Assembly (NCBI GenBank): GCA_009763385.1
Contig: CM019824.1
Coordinates: 143,537,705 to 143,601,704 of the forward strand
Origin: Coix lacryma-jobi var. lacryma-jobi
Lineage: Eukaryota > Streptophyta > Magnoliopsida > Poales > Poaceae
DNA: 64,000 nt
Direction: 5' to 3'
The first letter of the stretch is position 1. Every line of letters starts with the position of its first letter. The notes below the pieces were generated by a model, which was given only the letters and a program-made list of their open reading frames with translations, had not been told where the DNA came from and did no database searches. Made by a program: the position numbers and the translations under genes. This document shows, piece after piece, positions 22,523 to 34,238 of this stretch.

Positions 22523-25500
22523 TAAAGTTGAAAACGGTCGGAAACGGACGGAAAATCGCTCTATCGTTTTCGTTTTCATATCTGTAGACGGAAACGGGAT
22601 CGGGAGCCGGACAGCCGGAAACAAAAACGGTAGCGGGATAAGCGGGAATACGAAAACGGATAAATACGATCGGAAAATAGACGGAAACGAACGGTAAGCG
22701 GAAACTGAAGCCGGACCATATATGCCGCACATGATAGCTCATATACAGGACGACCAAAGTGCAATACTAAATATCGAATATCCACTGACCATACATAGAA
22801 ATAGTACAATAAAATATCCATACATCACAGAAATATAGCAAACACAAATTGCAGTAGTCCACCAACACTCATGAACCAAGTAACCAACTGACCAATAGCA
22901 TGTGCATGTGTTCCAACAACAGAACTCTCACCACCAGGACACAACAGTTTTTTACAAGCTCTCAGTCCTCTCACAGTCTCACCATCTTAATTCATTGCAA
23001 CTCGACCACTTTCTTCTCCTTCCTACAATTTTCAGCATATATATTAATGATTAATTAGAAATGTAAGGCTCTTTAGTTGTTGTAGAATTGTTTAAGAAGC
23101 CAAGTCAAATACCTCATCATCATCCGTAACAGAATCTGTCTCCTCCGGAGGTGTCAGTTCAGCCACAATTGTAGGAATATATTTGAGATCTAAAAAGTAA
23201 AAATAAAGACCACACAACATTGTATTTCAGATTGATCAACTAAGAAAATAATATGATAGTTGAATTGAAGAACTAAGAAAAATATTACCTTTGCTTGCTG
23301 CATGTATCCAATCTTTGGCACAAATCAGTGCTTGTACCATCTCAGGATCTAGACGGTTACGATGGGGATCAACAACTCGTCTAGCCCCACTAAATGCAGA
23401 TTCAGAAGCTACCGTTGACACTTGTATTGCCATCATATCACGAGTAATTTTTGCAAGAATTGGATATTTATCTGTATTGTTCTTCCAGTAGGCTAAAATA
23501 TCAAATGGATTTTGCTTCAACAGTGGCTCTACCATGTATTTGTCTAACTCATTTAATTCATTTCTTTCAGGCCCACAATCATCATATAAGAAACTCTCAA
23601 GATCATCATCTTGACTCTCATGATCTGTTGGGCTGACCAATTCATTTGCAATCACAACTTTTGCCTTTGAAGATTCAGGTGTAGAGGTAACATAAAACTT
23701 AAACAAGTCCTTTATAACACTGATAAATTCATCCATCTAAATTTGAAAGTAGTCACCATAAAACTTTCTCATGTAATATTCTACAAGTTTGTGCTTATAT
23801 CTTGGATCAAGGAAGCATGCTACAGCAAGAGCAGTATTTGAAGAAGTCCAATATTTCTCAAATTTTTCACTCATAGATTTGGCCATTTCAGTAATAATTA
23901 AATCCAGACTACAAAACCATTTATCTAGCAGCTCTTTTATCTCACAAAAACCTCTATAGAACAGATTTGCAGTTGGATATGAAGTACCAGATAACAATAC
24001 AGTAAGATCATAAAACTTTTTCAAGCACTGAGAAACTATCACAGCCATCTTCCATTCATCATCGGTAGGAGAAATGTTCGTATGCTTACTGTGATTTGCT
24101 GTCTTAAGCCTTAAGAAAGCAGACTTGTAATGCAAGACATCCCTCATCATCAAATATGTTGAATTCCACCTGGTACTAACATCAAGCTGAATGCCCTTTG
24201 AAGTATCCAACCCACACTCTCTTGCACACTTCATGAGTTCCTCCCATTGCAAGGGAGATCCCTTTATAGCTAGTGCCAATAATTTCATCTTCCCAAGAGC
24301 TCTGTTAATAACAGCTAGTCCATCCCTAGCAACTAAGTTGAGAATATGGCATGCACATCTAATATGAAAAAAATATGCCATCACAAACCAAAGATGCATT
24401 ACCATTCTCTTTAAGGTCAGCAATTAAATCAGTAACAGCCACCAAGTTATTTGATGCATTGTCCAAAGTCAAGGCAAATAATTTTTTCTCAATAAACCAC
24501 TTAACCATGACTTCGGTAAAAACTTCAGCCAACTTGTGACCAGTATGTCGTCCCTTTACTTGAAAGAAAGCTGCTATTCTCTTCTGAATATGCCAATTAT
24601 CATCTATCCAATGTAAGGTGACGCACATATAAGATTTGTTTTGACATGATGTCCATATGTCCATGGTAGTACTAAAACGACATGTGACTGTTTTCAGATA
24701 TGCATATAACTTCTCTTTCTCAGCTAGATATATATCCATTATCTCCTTTCTAGCAGTGACTCTCGACTTTAATGGAAAGCTAGGCCGCAAAGACTTGACA
24801 AACTCAATAAAATAGTCATGCTCAACAATATTGAAAGGATACTCATGCATGATTATTGCTAAATATAATTTTTTCACACTAGCCTCCTGATCATACTTGT
24901 AGGGTTGTATTGCTGTGACATCTTTCCCATTATCCTTTTCTGCCTTGAGCTATAGCTGCCCCTTTACAATGCTATGTGATGACTTTAGATGGTTCTTGAA
25001 TCCGGTAGTGCCATTGGTGGACTCAGCTCTATACTTTGTTTTGCAATTTGGGAAGTTACAGAAACCCCATAGCTGCTCATATTTCTTTCCATTCACCTCG
25101 ACTACCACTGTTTTCTTGGTAAAATAATTCCACACATCTGATGTGCACTTCTTCTGTCTCTTTCCTTTCCCAGGAGTAACACCATCTGCCTCTCCATCAT
25201 CATCATCTTCGACATTAACAATATTTGGAGCCTGTCCAACACCTTGGGCTTGTGTCTGCGTGTCACTACCATCAATACCTGGTTCCTGTCCCTGTGTTGC
25301 TGCTGGTGTGCCAGTGCCACTGTCAGTGCCAGTGCTAGTGCCAATCTGTTCAATCTCATGAGTATTCTTTGTTGGTGAAGATGAAGACCCAGACACGTCA
25401 ATTGCTTTCCTCTTGGACCCTATTAATCAGTTAAAAAACAACTTGTATTAATTTCAGGTGCAAGTATGCAATTGAGAGGGGTGAATCTAGACAAAATTAT

Positions 25501-26605
25501 TGAAATATATAAAATAAAAAGGTTGGTACATGATCACTGCATTTTAAACCTACATTATTGTGTTCTGTTGTTAGAGAATAAGCACCGAACAACCTAAAAT
25601 CAGAATTAATTCCGCAATCACTGACTTATTTGCTATTGAATTCCGATGACACTAAATTTACGAATTAATTGAAAGTTGAATCATCAATTAATAACAGAGT
25701 CCGAGAGGAGATTTACCTGAAACCGAAATAGATCCGCTCGTGCTACCTTTGACAGAAGGAGGTGGCACTGGCATGGGCGGGTCTAGAAGGCGAAGTTAGC
25801 TCGACAAGCCGAGGTGCTTATCAGGTGGCATGGAGCCACCGACATCTCCTCTTCCTCCAGCTCGCGACATCAGCAGGAGGGCAGGATGCCAGGAAAATCC
25901 AGAGACCGAACAACATCACCGGCGAGGAGGGAGGCAGCGCCCCGTCGTCTGCGAGGAGGAAGACAACGTCATCGGCCGGAGGGAGGTAGCGGTGTCGCTC
26001 CCGTCCGGGAAGGAGGCAGCGCCGCGGCGTGGCCGATGTCGGGACTTCGGGAGGCAGCGTCGTTGCGCGGCCGCGCGACGGCGCGGGGATGGAACGGCGT
26101 CACCGGCGTCGGGAGGTAGCGTCGCGTGGTGGGGACTCTGGGGAGGGAAGCAGCATGGGGTGGCATCGGCAGCGGGGACTCCAGGGAGGGAAGCGGCGTT
26201 CGAGCGGTCGAAGCTGAGAAGCGCGGCTGCGGTGCGGGAGGCCGGGCGTGCGGCTGCGGTCTGCGGCTGCGGGAGGGAGTCGGAGGGAGGATTGGAGGAG
26301 GAGTCGGAGGGGACTGAATGGGCCTTAGGGTTTACCTATTTTGGGCCATATTGGGCTATGCTGGTTGATGGGCTGTTTATCCCGTATTAATGAAAAACGG
26401 GATTAAAACGGGATACTTCCGATTTAAAACGGGATTCCGTAAATACGAACGGAAAAATGATCTACCATTTTCGATCCCGTTTCCGGCTGACGTATCCCGT
26501 TTTCGTTTCCATTTCCGTTTATCCCAAAGAAAACGAAAACGGTCGGGAAATTACGGAATGCGGTTGCGGACGAAACGGGATTTATCCCGGCCATTTTCAA
26601 CTTTA
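22523..26605 (-). mobile_element. Ac-like hAT transposon, about 4.1 kb
   Basis: Terminal inverted repeats are TAAAGTTGAAAACGGTCGG on the left and, read inward from the right, TAAAGTTGAAAATGGCCGG. These resemble the 5' end of maize Ac (TAGGGATGAAAACGGTCGG). An exact 8-bp duplication CATGGGGT lies at 22515-22522 and 26606-26613. Both subterminal regions (22530-22700 and 26390-26600) are dense in AAACGG, the motif bound by Ac transposase. The size is close to Ac. The transposase gene on the minus strand is decayed. Confidence 0.9.
23236..25774 (-). pseudogene. hAT (Ac/RICESLEEPER-type) transposase, disrupted
   Basis: A start codon at 25774 opens a short exon (25774-25717). After a 297-bp GT-AG intron, coding resumes at 25419. 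The N-terminal part has a BED zinc finger (CNFPNCKTKYRAES then FKNHLKSSH) preceded by a Ser/Thr/Gly-rich segment. The middle has the RNase H-like core (FSTTMDIWTS, FALTLDNASNN, CACHILNLVARDGL). The C terminus has the hAT dimerisation region (FDILAYWKNN, ASESAFSGARRVVDPHRN). Reading is broken by stops at 24950-24952 and 23737-23739 and by a frame change near a T-run at about 24370. The element therefore cannot encode active transposase as read. Length and domain order are otherwise normal for the family. Confidence 0.85.
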
Positions 26606-27083
26606 CATGGGGTGGCGCGACACCTCATTGGGGTTTCAGATCTCGGTGGTGCTAGGGTTTCGGGCTGGGATTGGGCTCGCTGGTGGGCTCGAGAAACGGG
26701 CTCGCCGGTGGGCTTTGGGTTTTTTTGTTTTTTCTATAGATTTACCGTGGCGGGCATCATAAAGTGTCTGCTGCGGTAAATAGATTTGCCGCAGCGGGCA
26801 CTGGCGCCCGCTGTAGTGGAGTCACGATTTACCGTGACGTTGTCACCGTGACGGACACGTTTGCCCGCTGCGATTAATCCAAAATACCCGCTGCAACAAA
26901 GATTTGTGTAGTAGTGTCTAGAACAATGAACTCATAACATGAACATAACTCTAATTCAAGAACATTACTATAATGATCATGAGAGAATAAGAACAAACAC
27001 ATAAGGAGATACTTTGTATTATTCATACCAAGTCAAGCTTACAAGCTCCTCTTATCACTTACAATGTAGCCTCGCTCCATTAC

Positions 27084-28342
27084 TGTTGACACTAATTAAC
27101 TCTTATTATTAAAGGTCAATTAAATATGAAAATGGATAAATATATAAACTCCACCTTAGTATAGGGATTAAAACTAATAAATTCCATGAGTTTTGGTGAA
27201 TTATGAATCTGCAGGGATTAAACAGGGAAACAACCCTCAATAGCTTCCCCTAGAAGGAAATCGACGGGAGATAACACATTTGTCAAGTCAGGAATCTTCC
27301 AGAAGACTCTAGAGGATGCCTGAAGACACCACGAGGCGGGGCACCCCGAGCCACCACCAGGTGGGACCGACCGGTCTGGTGGGCCCACCGGTCGGTCTCC
27401 CCAGGGCGCCGTCGGCCTCCCCCTTCTGGAATCTTCTTCCACCGCCTTTGAGGATCAATCTCAGCCCTACGTGAAGTCGGATTGATCTAACGGTCACGGT
27501 TGATCCCTCAGGGTTATATAAACAGGCCCCCAAGCCCCAGGTCAAGAGGAAGGTCCCTCTTCAGAAGACTACGCTTCATTTAGAAACCCTAGAAGAGACT
27601 TCAAGAGTCAGCTTCCAAGTAGAAGACTAGATACCCCTCTAGTTAGGTTTAGAACCTAGTCTTATACTAGAACTAGAAGAGAGAGAGAGAGAGAGGAAGA
27701 GATTGAGAAGGAGCTCTGGCCTGTCGGATCAAATTCTTCATCTTGTACATGTGGATTCAAGTTCTTCGTCAACTTGCTTCAACGATTGTTTCGGTAATCA
27801 ACGTCTATATTTAAGTTTGAGCTATTGTTCTTATTATTCTTAAGGTTTATGACTCTCTTTTGAGTACTTTAATTCTAGTCTCTCTAGAGTTAGAGTAGTT
27901 GGATAGTGTAAGTGTGGTGCTTAGACTTGATAGCTCATATTTGCCTCCTATAACGCCGGTAGTAGTGGTTGTTCGCAAGGGTGACTCTTATAGCCTTGTT
28001 GATTCTTCTATAGTCCACTTACCCGTGTGTAGGCCTGGTAGGAGTATACTTTTGCATAAAAGAATCATATTTTGTTTGTGACCTTTAATGGCAACTTCCC
28101 CACTAAGAATAATATAAACATATCACTCTTAAGTTGGATTTAGATAACCTTAGTGATCCCCTCTATGCTTTTAGTTTCTCCGTCCTTGTTAGCTACTCAG
28201 GGGTTATACTCTTTAAGACTTAACACTATCTGTTCCTTTGGGTTCGATATTAAAACTGGGTTACTCCGGTGAAGTGCTACATCGGTAGATTTTATCTGTG
28301 CGCTTGCAGATAAAGTAGAGTGTGCGTTAATTTATACCAACA
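27084..28342 (+). repeat. 5' LTR of the Athila-lineage element
   Basis: The LTR starts TGTTGACACTAATTAAC. A TATATAAA box lies at 27515-27522 and is followed by a GCCCCAGGTC-type segment. Upstream of the TATA box is an inverted repeat (27365-27397) with arms GACCGACCGGT and ACCGGTCGGTC. A GA repeat occurs near 27672-27695. The 3' LTR matches it closely, with only scattered substitutions and short indels. Confidence 0.9.
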
Positions 28343-28350
28343 AGCATTTC

Positions 28351-28368
28351 TGGCGCCGTTGCCGGGGA
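28351..28368 (+). other. Primer-binding site, tRNA-Asp type
   Basis: TGGCGCCGTTGCCGGGGA begins 8 bases after the LTR end. It is complementary to the 3' end of plant tRNA-Asp, the primer used by Athila elements. It marks the start of minus-strand DNA synthesis. Confidence 0.85.
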
Positions 28369-28463
28369 ACGGTAGATCATTTTAAGTCTTAAGTATAACC
28401 TTGTTTTATACTTTATCTTTTATATTTTATCTTTTATATCTTTTACCTTTTGTTCTTTTCACT

Positions 28464-30293
28464 ATGGATTTCTCAGAGCCAATCACTAGCTCCACAGATT
28501 CCATTTCACTGAACCAGTATACCTATCACACTGTCGTAGACTTAGAGTTGCCCAAATCCGCTAAGCCTATCCTTTTAGACAACTACGAGCTACGCCCATG
28601 CATGATAGAAATGGTTAAGAATCAAACTTTTTCTGGCTTAGAAGACGAAAATCCACACATTCATTTAAATGAGTTTGAACAAACCTGTGCGTGCCTACAC
28701 ATTGCAGGCATGTCTGACGAAACCCTTAGATGGAAACTTTTTCCATTCTCTTTAGAGGGAAAAGACAAAACATGGTACCTTCAAACTGCACCAAGTAAAA
28801 ATGGGGATTGGAAAGAACTCTGCTCTAGCTTTTGCTTAGAATACTTCCCTGTCTCCAAAATTATTTGTCTTCGCTTAGAGATTTTGTCCTTCATCTAAGA
28901 AGATGATGAGTCTCTAATTGCAGCCTGGGAAAGATTCGATAATCTTGTCCGCTCTGGTCCAGCCTTATCTATTCCAGACCCTGTCTTGCTTCAACACTTT
29001 TATAATGGTCTGAATAGAAAAACTTCTAATTACCTTAACTTAGCTTCAAACGGATCATTCCTACATACCCCAACCTCTAAGGCAAATGAAATGTTGCAAA
29101 ACTTATCTCAAATTACTCCCACTCCTGAAGTTAAACCACAAGAATCACTAGAAGTAAATCCAGAAGCTGAGCCTATATCCATTCTGAATCATGAACAAAC
29201 CTCAGCCTTAATTTCTAGTGAGAGGGAAACCTCAATCTTAGGAGACACCTTTGATTTTGAGGATGAATATTTTACCGAATTTGGTAATACCTCGAAATAT
29301 CACATAATTAGGAAACCACAAAATCAAAAATCATCACTTGAAAAACTTACTGATAAGACTTTCCTAAAAGAGACTATGAAGAGGCTAGCCTCTATAATAA
29401 GTCATGAATGGTTAGAAGAATCAGAGCTTTCCACTGATATAATCCGCTTAAATTCACCTTCTACACACATACAATGCCAAATCCATCAACAACCCTTCGA
29501 AGCTCTCTATAATCCTGTTGTGGGAACCAACATTATGTCTGAAACCTTTGCTCAAGATTTATTAAAACAAATACCACTTACCCCAACAGCTAAATTGTTA
29601 AAAAGCCCTTCAGGACATGTTATTCCTAGTTCAGGAATCATGTATGTCCTGCTTGTCATTGTAGATAACACTCTAATACACTTAATCTTTTATATCTTTG
29701 ATATTAAAGAGTTTAATCTTCTGATAGGCCAGCCACTTAAACAACTCATTCATGAAGGTCAAACAAGGATCTTAAACTTCTGTCTTGGGAAAAATCTTAA
29801 AGGAATCATATCTATCACTCACACTCTAAATGCTGAGAACGAGTCATGTCCCGAGCCAGATCCTATGGAAGAAACTAAGGAAGCATCTATTGAAATAATA
29901 AATGAACCTGAATATGAAGGAGATGCACAGTTTTTCACTGAGGAAGAGGACATCACACTAGATCCAGATCCTCTAGATTCCTTAGAAGAACCTCCTAAAC
30001 CTCCCATAGAGTTAAAACCCTTACCTTCTGGGCTTCAATATGCTTTTTTGAATAATGATCCTGAGTTTCCTGTGATCATAAATGACAATCTTACAAAGGA
30101 ACAGACTTCTAGGTTAATCACGGTTTTAGAAAAGCATAAATCAGCTTTTGGTTATTCACTCCACGACCTAAAGGGAATCAACCCCGCTTTCTGCACCCAT
30201 CGTATTCCTACTGATCCTAACATATCACCATCTAGAGAGCCACAACGCAGGCTTAACATTGCGATGAGGGAGATAGTAAAGAAAGAGGTTTGA
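28464..30293 (+). pseudogene. Athila gag-protease region, broken
   Basis: The likely start is the ATG at 28464. The first part (MDFSEPITSS..., with KDKTWYLQ and later LIAAWERFDNL) is a retrotransposon gag of the plant Gypsy type. An in-frame TAA at 28896-28898, where related elements read a Gln codon, interrupts it. The frame continues to 30293. The protease-like stretch (FEALYNPVVGTNIMSETFAQ) lacks the usual D-S/T-G active site. It then runs into the start of RT (KSAFGYSLHDLKGINPAFC). A TGA at 30291-30293 is created by loss of one T in GAGGTTTGAAG, so pol continues in another frame. Confidence 0.8.
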
Positions 30294-32887
30294 AGCTCTT
30301 GCACGCCGGGATCATTTATCCTGTGCCACATAGTGAGTGGGTGAGCCCTGTCCAAGTTGTGCCTAAGAAGGGAGGCATGACTGTAATAAAGAATCAGAAG
30401 AATGAATTAATTCCACAAAGAACTGTTACTGGTTGGAGAATGTGTATTGATTATGGAAAATTAAACAAGGCAACTAAGAAAGATCACTTCTCGCTACCTT
30501 TCATAGACGAAATGTTAGAACAGTTAGCCAATCACTCTTTCTTCTGTTTTCTTGATGGATATTCTAGATATCACCAAATCCCAATCCACCCAGATGATCA
30601 AAGCAAAACTACTTTTACATGTCCATACAGAACTTATGCTTATCGCTGAATGTCTTTTGGATTATGTAATGCACCTGCTTCTTTTCAAAGATGTATGATG
30701 TCTATATTTTCTGATATGATTGAAGAAATCATGGAAGTTTTCATGGATGACTTTTCTGTTTATAGAAAAACTTTTGATGATTGTCTTGAAAATTTAGGCA
30801 AGGTTTTCCAAAGATGTGGAGAAAAGCACTTAGTCCTTAATTGGGAAAAATGTCACTTTATGGTTAAAGAGGGCATAGTGCTAGGTCACTTAGTGTCTGA
30901 ACGTGGAATTGAGGTAGACAAAGCTAAAATTGAAGTAATTGAACGTTTGCCTCCACCGATTAATGTCAAAGGAATTCAAAGTTTTCTTGGCCATGCTGGT
31001 TTTTACCGGAGGTTTATAAAAGATTTTTCTCACATTGCCAGACCACTTACAAATCTTTTGGCCAAGGATGTTCCTTTTGAATTTGATGATGCATGCTTAG
31101 AGTCTTTTAACACACTTAAGAAAGCACTCACTTCTGCACCTATCATTCAACCTCCTAATTGGTCTCTACCTTTTGAGATCATGTGTGATGCAAGTGATTT
31201 TGTTGTGGGAGCTATGCTAGATAAAGATAAAAAGCATCATGCAGTCGCTTATGCCAGTAAAACCTTAACAGGACCTCAACTTAATTATGCTACTACTAAA
31301 AAAGAACTTATGGCTGTTGTTTTTGCTATAGACAAGTTTAGATCTTATTTAGTGGGATCAAAGGTGATTGTTTTTACTGATCATGCTGCACTAAAGTACC
31401 TGCTCACTAAAAAAGATGCTAAGCCACGCTTGATAAGATGGGTTTTGTTACTCCAAGAATTTGACTTAGAAATAAAAGATAAGAAAGGAGTAGAAAACTC
31501 TGTAGCTGATCACTTGTCTAGAATGCATTTTGAAAATCCTCAGGAATTGCCTATAAATGACTCACTCAGGGATGACATGCTTTTTCAAGTCTCTAGATCT
31601 GACCCTTGGTATGCAGATATTGTCAATTTTATAGTTGCAGGGTACATATCACCAGGAGAAAATAAGAAGAAGCTGATCTATGAGAGTAGGATCCACATAT
31701 GGGATGATCCATATCTATTCAGAGTATGCTCTGATGGATTACTCAGAAGATGTGTGCCATCTGAAGAAGGAATCAAGATCATTGAACGCTGTCACTCTTC
31801 ACCATATGGAGGACATTATGGGGCATTCTGAACACATGCGAAGATCTGGCAAAGTGGATTTTTCTGGCCTACCATGTACCAAGTCACAAAAGACTTTGTC
31901 CGGAGGTGTGGACCATGTCAGAGGCACGGCAGCATCAACACCGGAGATGCCATGCCACTCACCAATAACCTTTAGATTGAGCTTTTCGATGTCTAGGGAA
32001 TTGATTACATGAGACCATTCCCTAAATCGAGGAACCATGAGTACATCCTGGTTGCTGTCGACTACGTCTCAAAATGGGTCGAAGCAGTGCCATGCAAGTC
32101 TGCTAATGCAAGAAACTCTCAGAGGATGTTCAAGGAGGTGATATTTCCAAGATTTGGAGTGCCAAGGATGGTAATTAGTGACGGGGGAACACACTTTATT
32201 GACAAAGTCTTTCATAAGTATCTGATAAGTCATGGGATCCAACACAATGTTGCCACTCCCTATCACCCTCAGACAAGTGGCCAAGCAGAAACGTCGAACA
32301 AGCAAATCAAGAATATTCTGCAGAAAATGGTCAACGAGATAGGAACACAATGGAAAGATAGACTACCCGAAGCACTGTGGGCTTATCGTACGGCCTACAA
32401 AACACCACTGGGAATGTCTCCATATCAACTCGTTTACGGGAAGACTTGTCACTTACCAGTGGAACTAGAATTTAAAGCTCACTGGGCAATCAAAAGGTGG
32501 AACATGGATTTAGAAGCTGCAGGAGTCAGAAGGAAAATGCAACTCTCTGAACTAGATGAATGGCGCGAAAAGGCATATCATAATGCAAGAATTTACAAAG
32601 AGAGAACAAAGAGGTGGCATGACAAGAGAATCAAAAAGAAGAGCTTCACTCCGGGAGACAAGGTATTACTCTTTAATTCTAGGGTAAAGTTGTTTAGGCA
32701 CGGAAAACTATGAAGCAAATGGGAAGGACCTTTCACGGTGGTAGCCACTTCATCACATGGAGCCATTACACTTCAAAATGATGAAGGTACGCTATTTAAG
32801 GTAAATGGGCAACGTCTTAAGATTTTTCTAGAACCTGAAAAGAGTCCTGAAGAGTTGGATGTCATCCAATTCTTTTTTATCCCATAG
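30290..32887 (+). pseudogene. Athila pol: RT, RNase H and integrase, with multiple stops
   Basis: One frame carries RT (WRMCIDYGKLNKATKKDHF, FCFLDGYSRYHQI, MSFGLCNAPASFQRC, VFMDDFSVY). It continues through RNase H (FEIMCDASDFVVGAML, KVIVFTDHAALKYLL), the integrase zinc region and the integrase core (VAVDYVSKWVEAV, ISDGGTHF, YHPQTSGQAETSNKQIK), to a stop at 32885-32887. Internal stops are TGA 30647, TGA 31829, TAG 31973, TAG 31994 and TGA 32711. Each is one C-to-T or G-to-A change from the codon expected in the family. Motif order is normal, but the product would be truncated everywhere. No chromodomain is seen, as expected for Athila. Confidence 0.85.
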
Positions 32888-32999
32888 ATTTACACTATCG
32901 TCATTTTCTGGTAAAGTTCGCGCATCGGGGATATATTTTCAGGGATTAGGATCAAGTTTTAAGACACCACGAGCGACGGACCCACGAGGAGCCATAGGG

Positions 33000-33200
33000 T
33001 GGGACCAGCCGGTCTCCTAGGAAGACCGACCGGTCTGCCCTGGAGCCCCCTCGCCATCTGCCTTCTTTCGTTACGTGTCCAGACTCTCACTCGTATCCAT
33101 TCCGGTACCCTGATCCGCAGAATCGATAACTCCCGTAACAAACCTATCATGCTTATCATTCAGCCTCCTCTCCAAGCCACATCAGCTATAAAACCAGCCC
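33000..33200 (+). promoter_or_regulatory. Promoter-like module upstream of the extra Athila ORF
   Basis: Paired CCGGTC motifs (33008-33041, with GACCGACCGGTC) are followed by TATAAAA at 33187-33193 and then CCAGCCCCAGGCC. The Athila LTR has the same order: CACCACGAG, GGTGGGACCGACCGGTC, TATATAAA at 27515, then GGCCCCCAAGCCCCAGG. The module ends about 85 bp before the ATG of the extra ORF. This suggests a separate promoter derived from, or parallel to, the LTR promoter. It is an inference from motif order only. Confidence 0.45.
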
Positions 33201-33276
33201 CAGGCCTGCCTCTAGATTCATTGCAGCCTCCTTGTAGAATACCAGCAGCAGCAGAGCTTTCCTCCCACCAACGCTA

Positions 33277-33920
33277 ATGGCCTCCTATCCAAGGATCGAC
33301 CTCAACGAGCCCGCCGACGACTCAATGGCTCTTGTTGTCGCCCCATCGAAGGAGCTTGCCGTAACGCCGTCAAAGGAGATCGCCCCTGTTGACTCGCCGA
33401 CACCCGTTGATGTGATCCCACCAGAAGAAGCCTCGCCGCATCATCAACAAGCTCTCTATGCTCAAGCGGTGCCGACAAGAGGACTCCCGACATTCTCCGT
33501 CTCCAAGCCGCTCCCGCTTCTTCCTCCTAGGCCCAATGAGACACTCGTCGGGCTGAAGACGAACAAGTATGGGACCCCATGGTCATAAAATACACATCTG
33601 CATCTCCTCGTCCGTGCATTGATGGAGTTCGTGGTCACCCTGAGCAGATCAAGGTCACTCCTCCCGTGACGAGGGCACCCACCACTCCTAATCTCGCGGC
33701 TAAGCGCAAAAGGACTATACAGTTAGATCGCCCCGGGGACAGAATTGAAGACCTTGAGAGAGATAACTTAGAGCTTAAAAAGAGATATGCTTCCCTAGCT
33801 AAGGCTACAAAACAGATGACCGATGTGCTGAATAAGTATGTAACTAAACATATTAGCCTGAAGGCTAAGGTCATTAGTGTAGCCTCTACGATAGGCAATC
33901 TACTCGAGGGAGAGGATTAA
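33277..33920 (+). pseudogene. Extra ORF downstream of Athila integrase (function unknown), frameshifted
   Basis: A first frame (33277-33588) begins MASYPRIDLNEPADDSMALV and is Pro/Ala/Glu-rich and probably disordered. A second, overlapping frame (33579-33920) ends in a heptad-like segment (IEDLERDNLELKKRYASLA) predicted to form a coiled coil. The two were probably one protein of about 210 residues before a frameshift near 33575-33585. It occupies the position where Athila elements often carry a third ORF. I see no transmembrane segment or signal peptide, so there is no support for an envelope-type protein. Confidence 0.55.
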
Positions 33921-34238
33921 GAGATAGTTCGTCAATAGTTTGATAAGGCACTCGTGTTTGCAGAGTCTCGTGTTTGCAGAGTCATGTTTTGTTAGAAGTT
34001 TTATTTAGTTAATTTATTGTGTAATAAAAGTGCCTTAAGTATCAATAAAGTTTTTGTTAGAGTAATATTTTATCATGTTATTTGGATATTTGTTTTGTCT
34101 CCACATGTTGTGAGTAGCAGAAAACAGAAAATAAGTGTGGGGGAGAAGACAACGACAGAATTACCGAAAACCGATCGGGAAAGCTGCATAAAACAGAAGA
34201 CATCGTCACCGAGATCACGCACCACGAAGCGGGCCATG

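Larger units (their letters stand above)
21620..26916. mobile_element. Non-autonomous CACTA element, split by a hAT insertion
   Basis: The termini are CACTACTACAAAAA at 21620 and TTTGTGTAGTAGTG ending at 26916. An exact 3-bp duplication TCT lies at 21617-21619 and 26917-26919. Both arms carry many inverted copies of TTTACCGCAGCGG / CCGCTGCGGTAAA, the subterminal repeats expected of CACTA elements. Removing the hAT element and one copy of its 8-bp duplication leaves about 1.2 kb, too short for a transposase. The left arm (21950-22510) contains a GC-rich, leader-like segment that may be captured gene sequence. Confidence 0.85.

Noticed and set aside
27899..28081. 60-codon open frame conserved in both Athila LTRs
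   Set aside because: Conservation reflects LTR duplication; there is no protein signature.
33277..33588. Transcriptional-repressor (EAR-type) motif in the extra Athila ORF, from RIDLNEP
   Set aside because: The spacing does not match DLNxxP, and a five-residue match in a retroelement ORF is not evidence of function.
33277..33920. Envelope protein of the Athila element
   Set aside because: No signal peptide, transmembrane segment or cysteine pattern is visible; position alone is insufficient.
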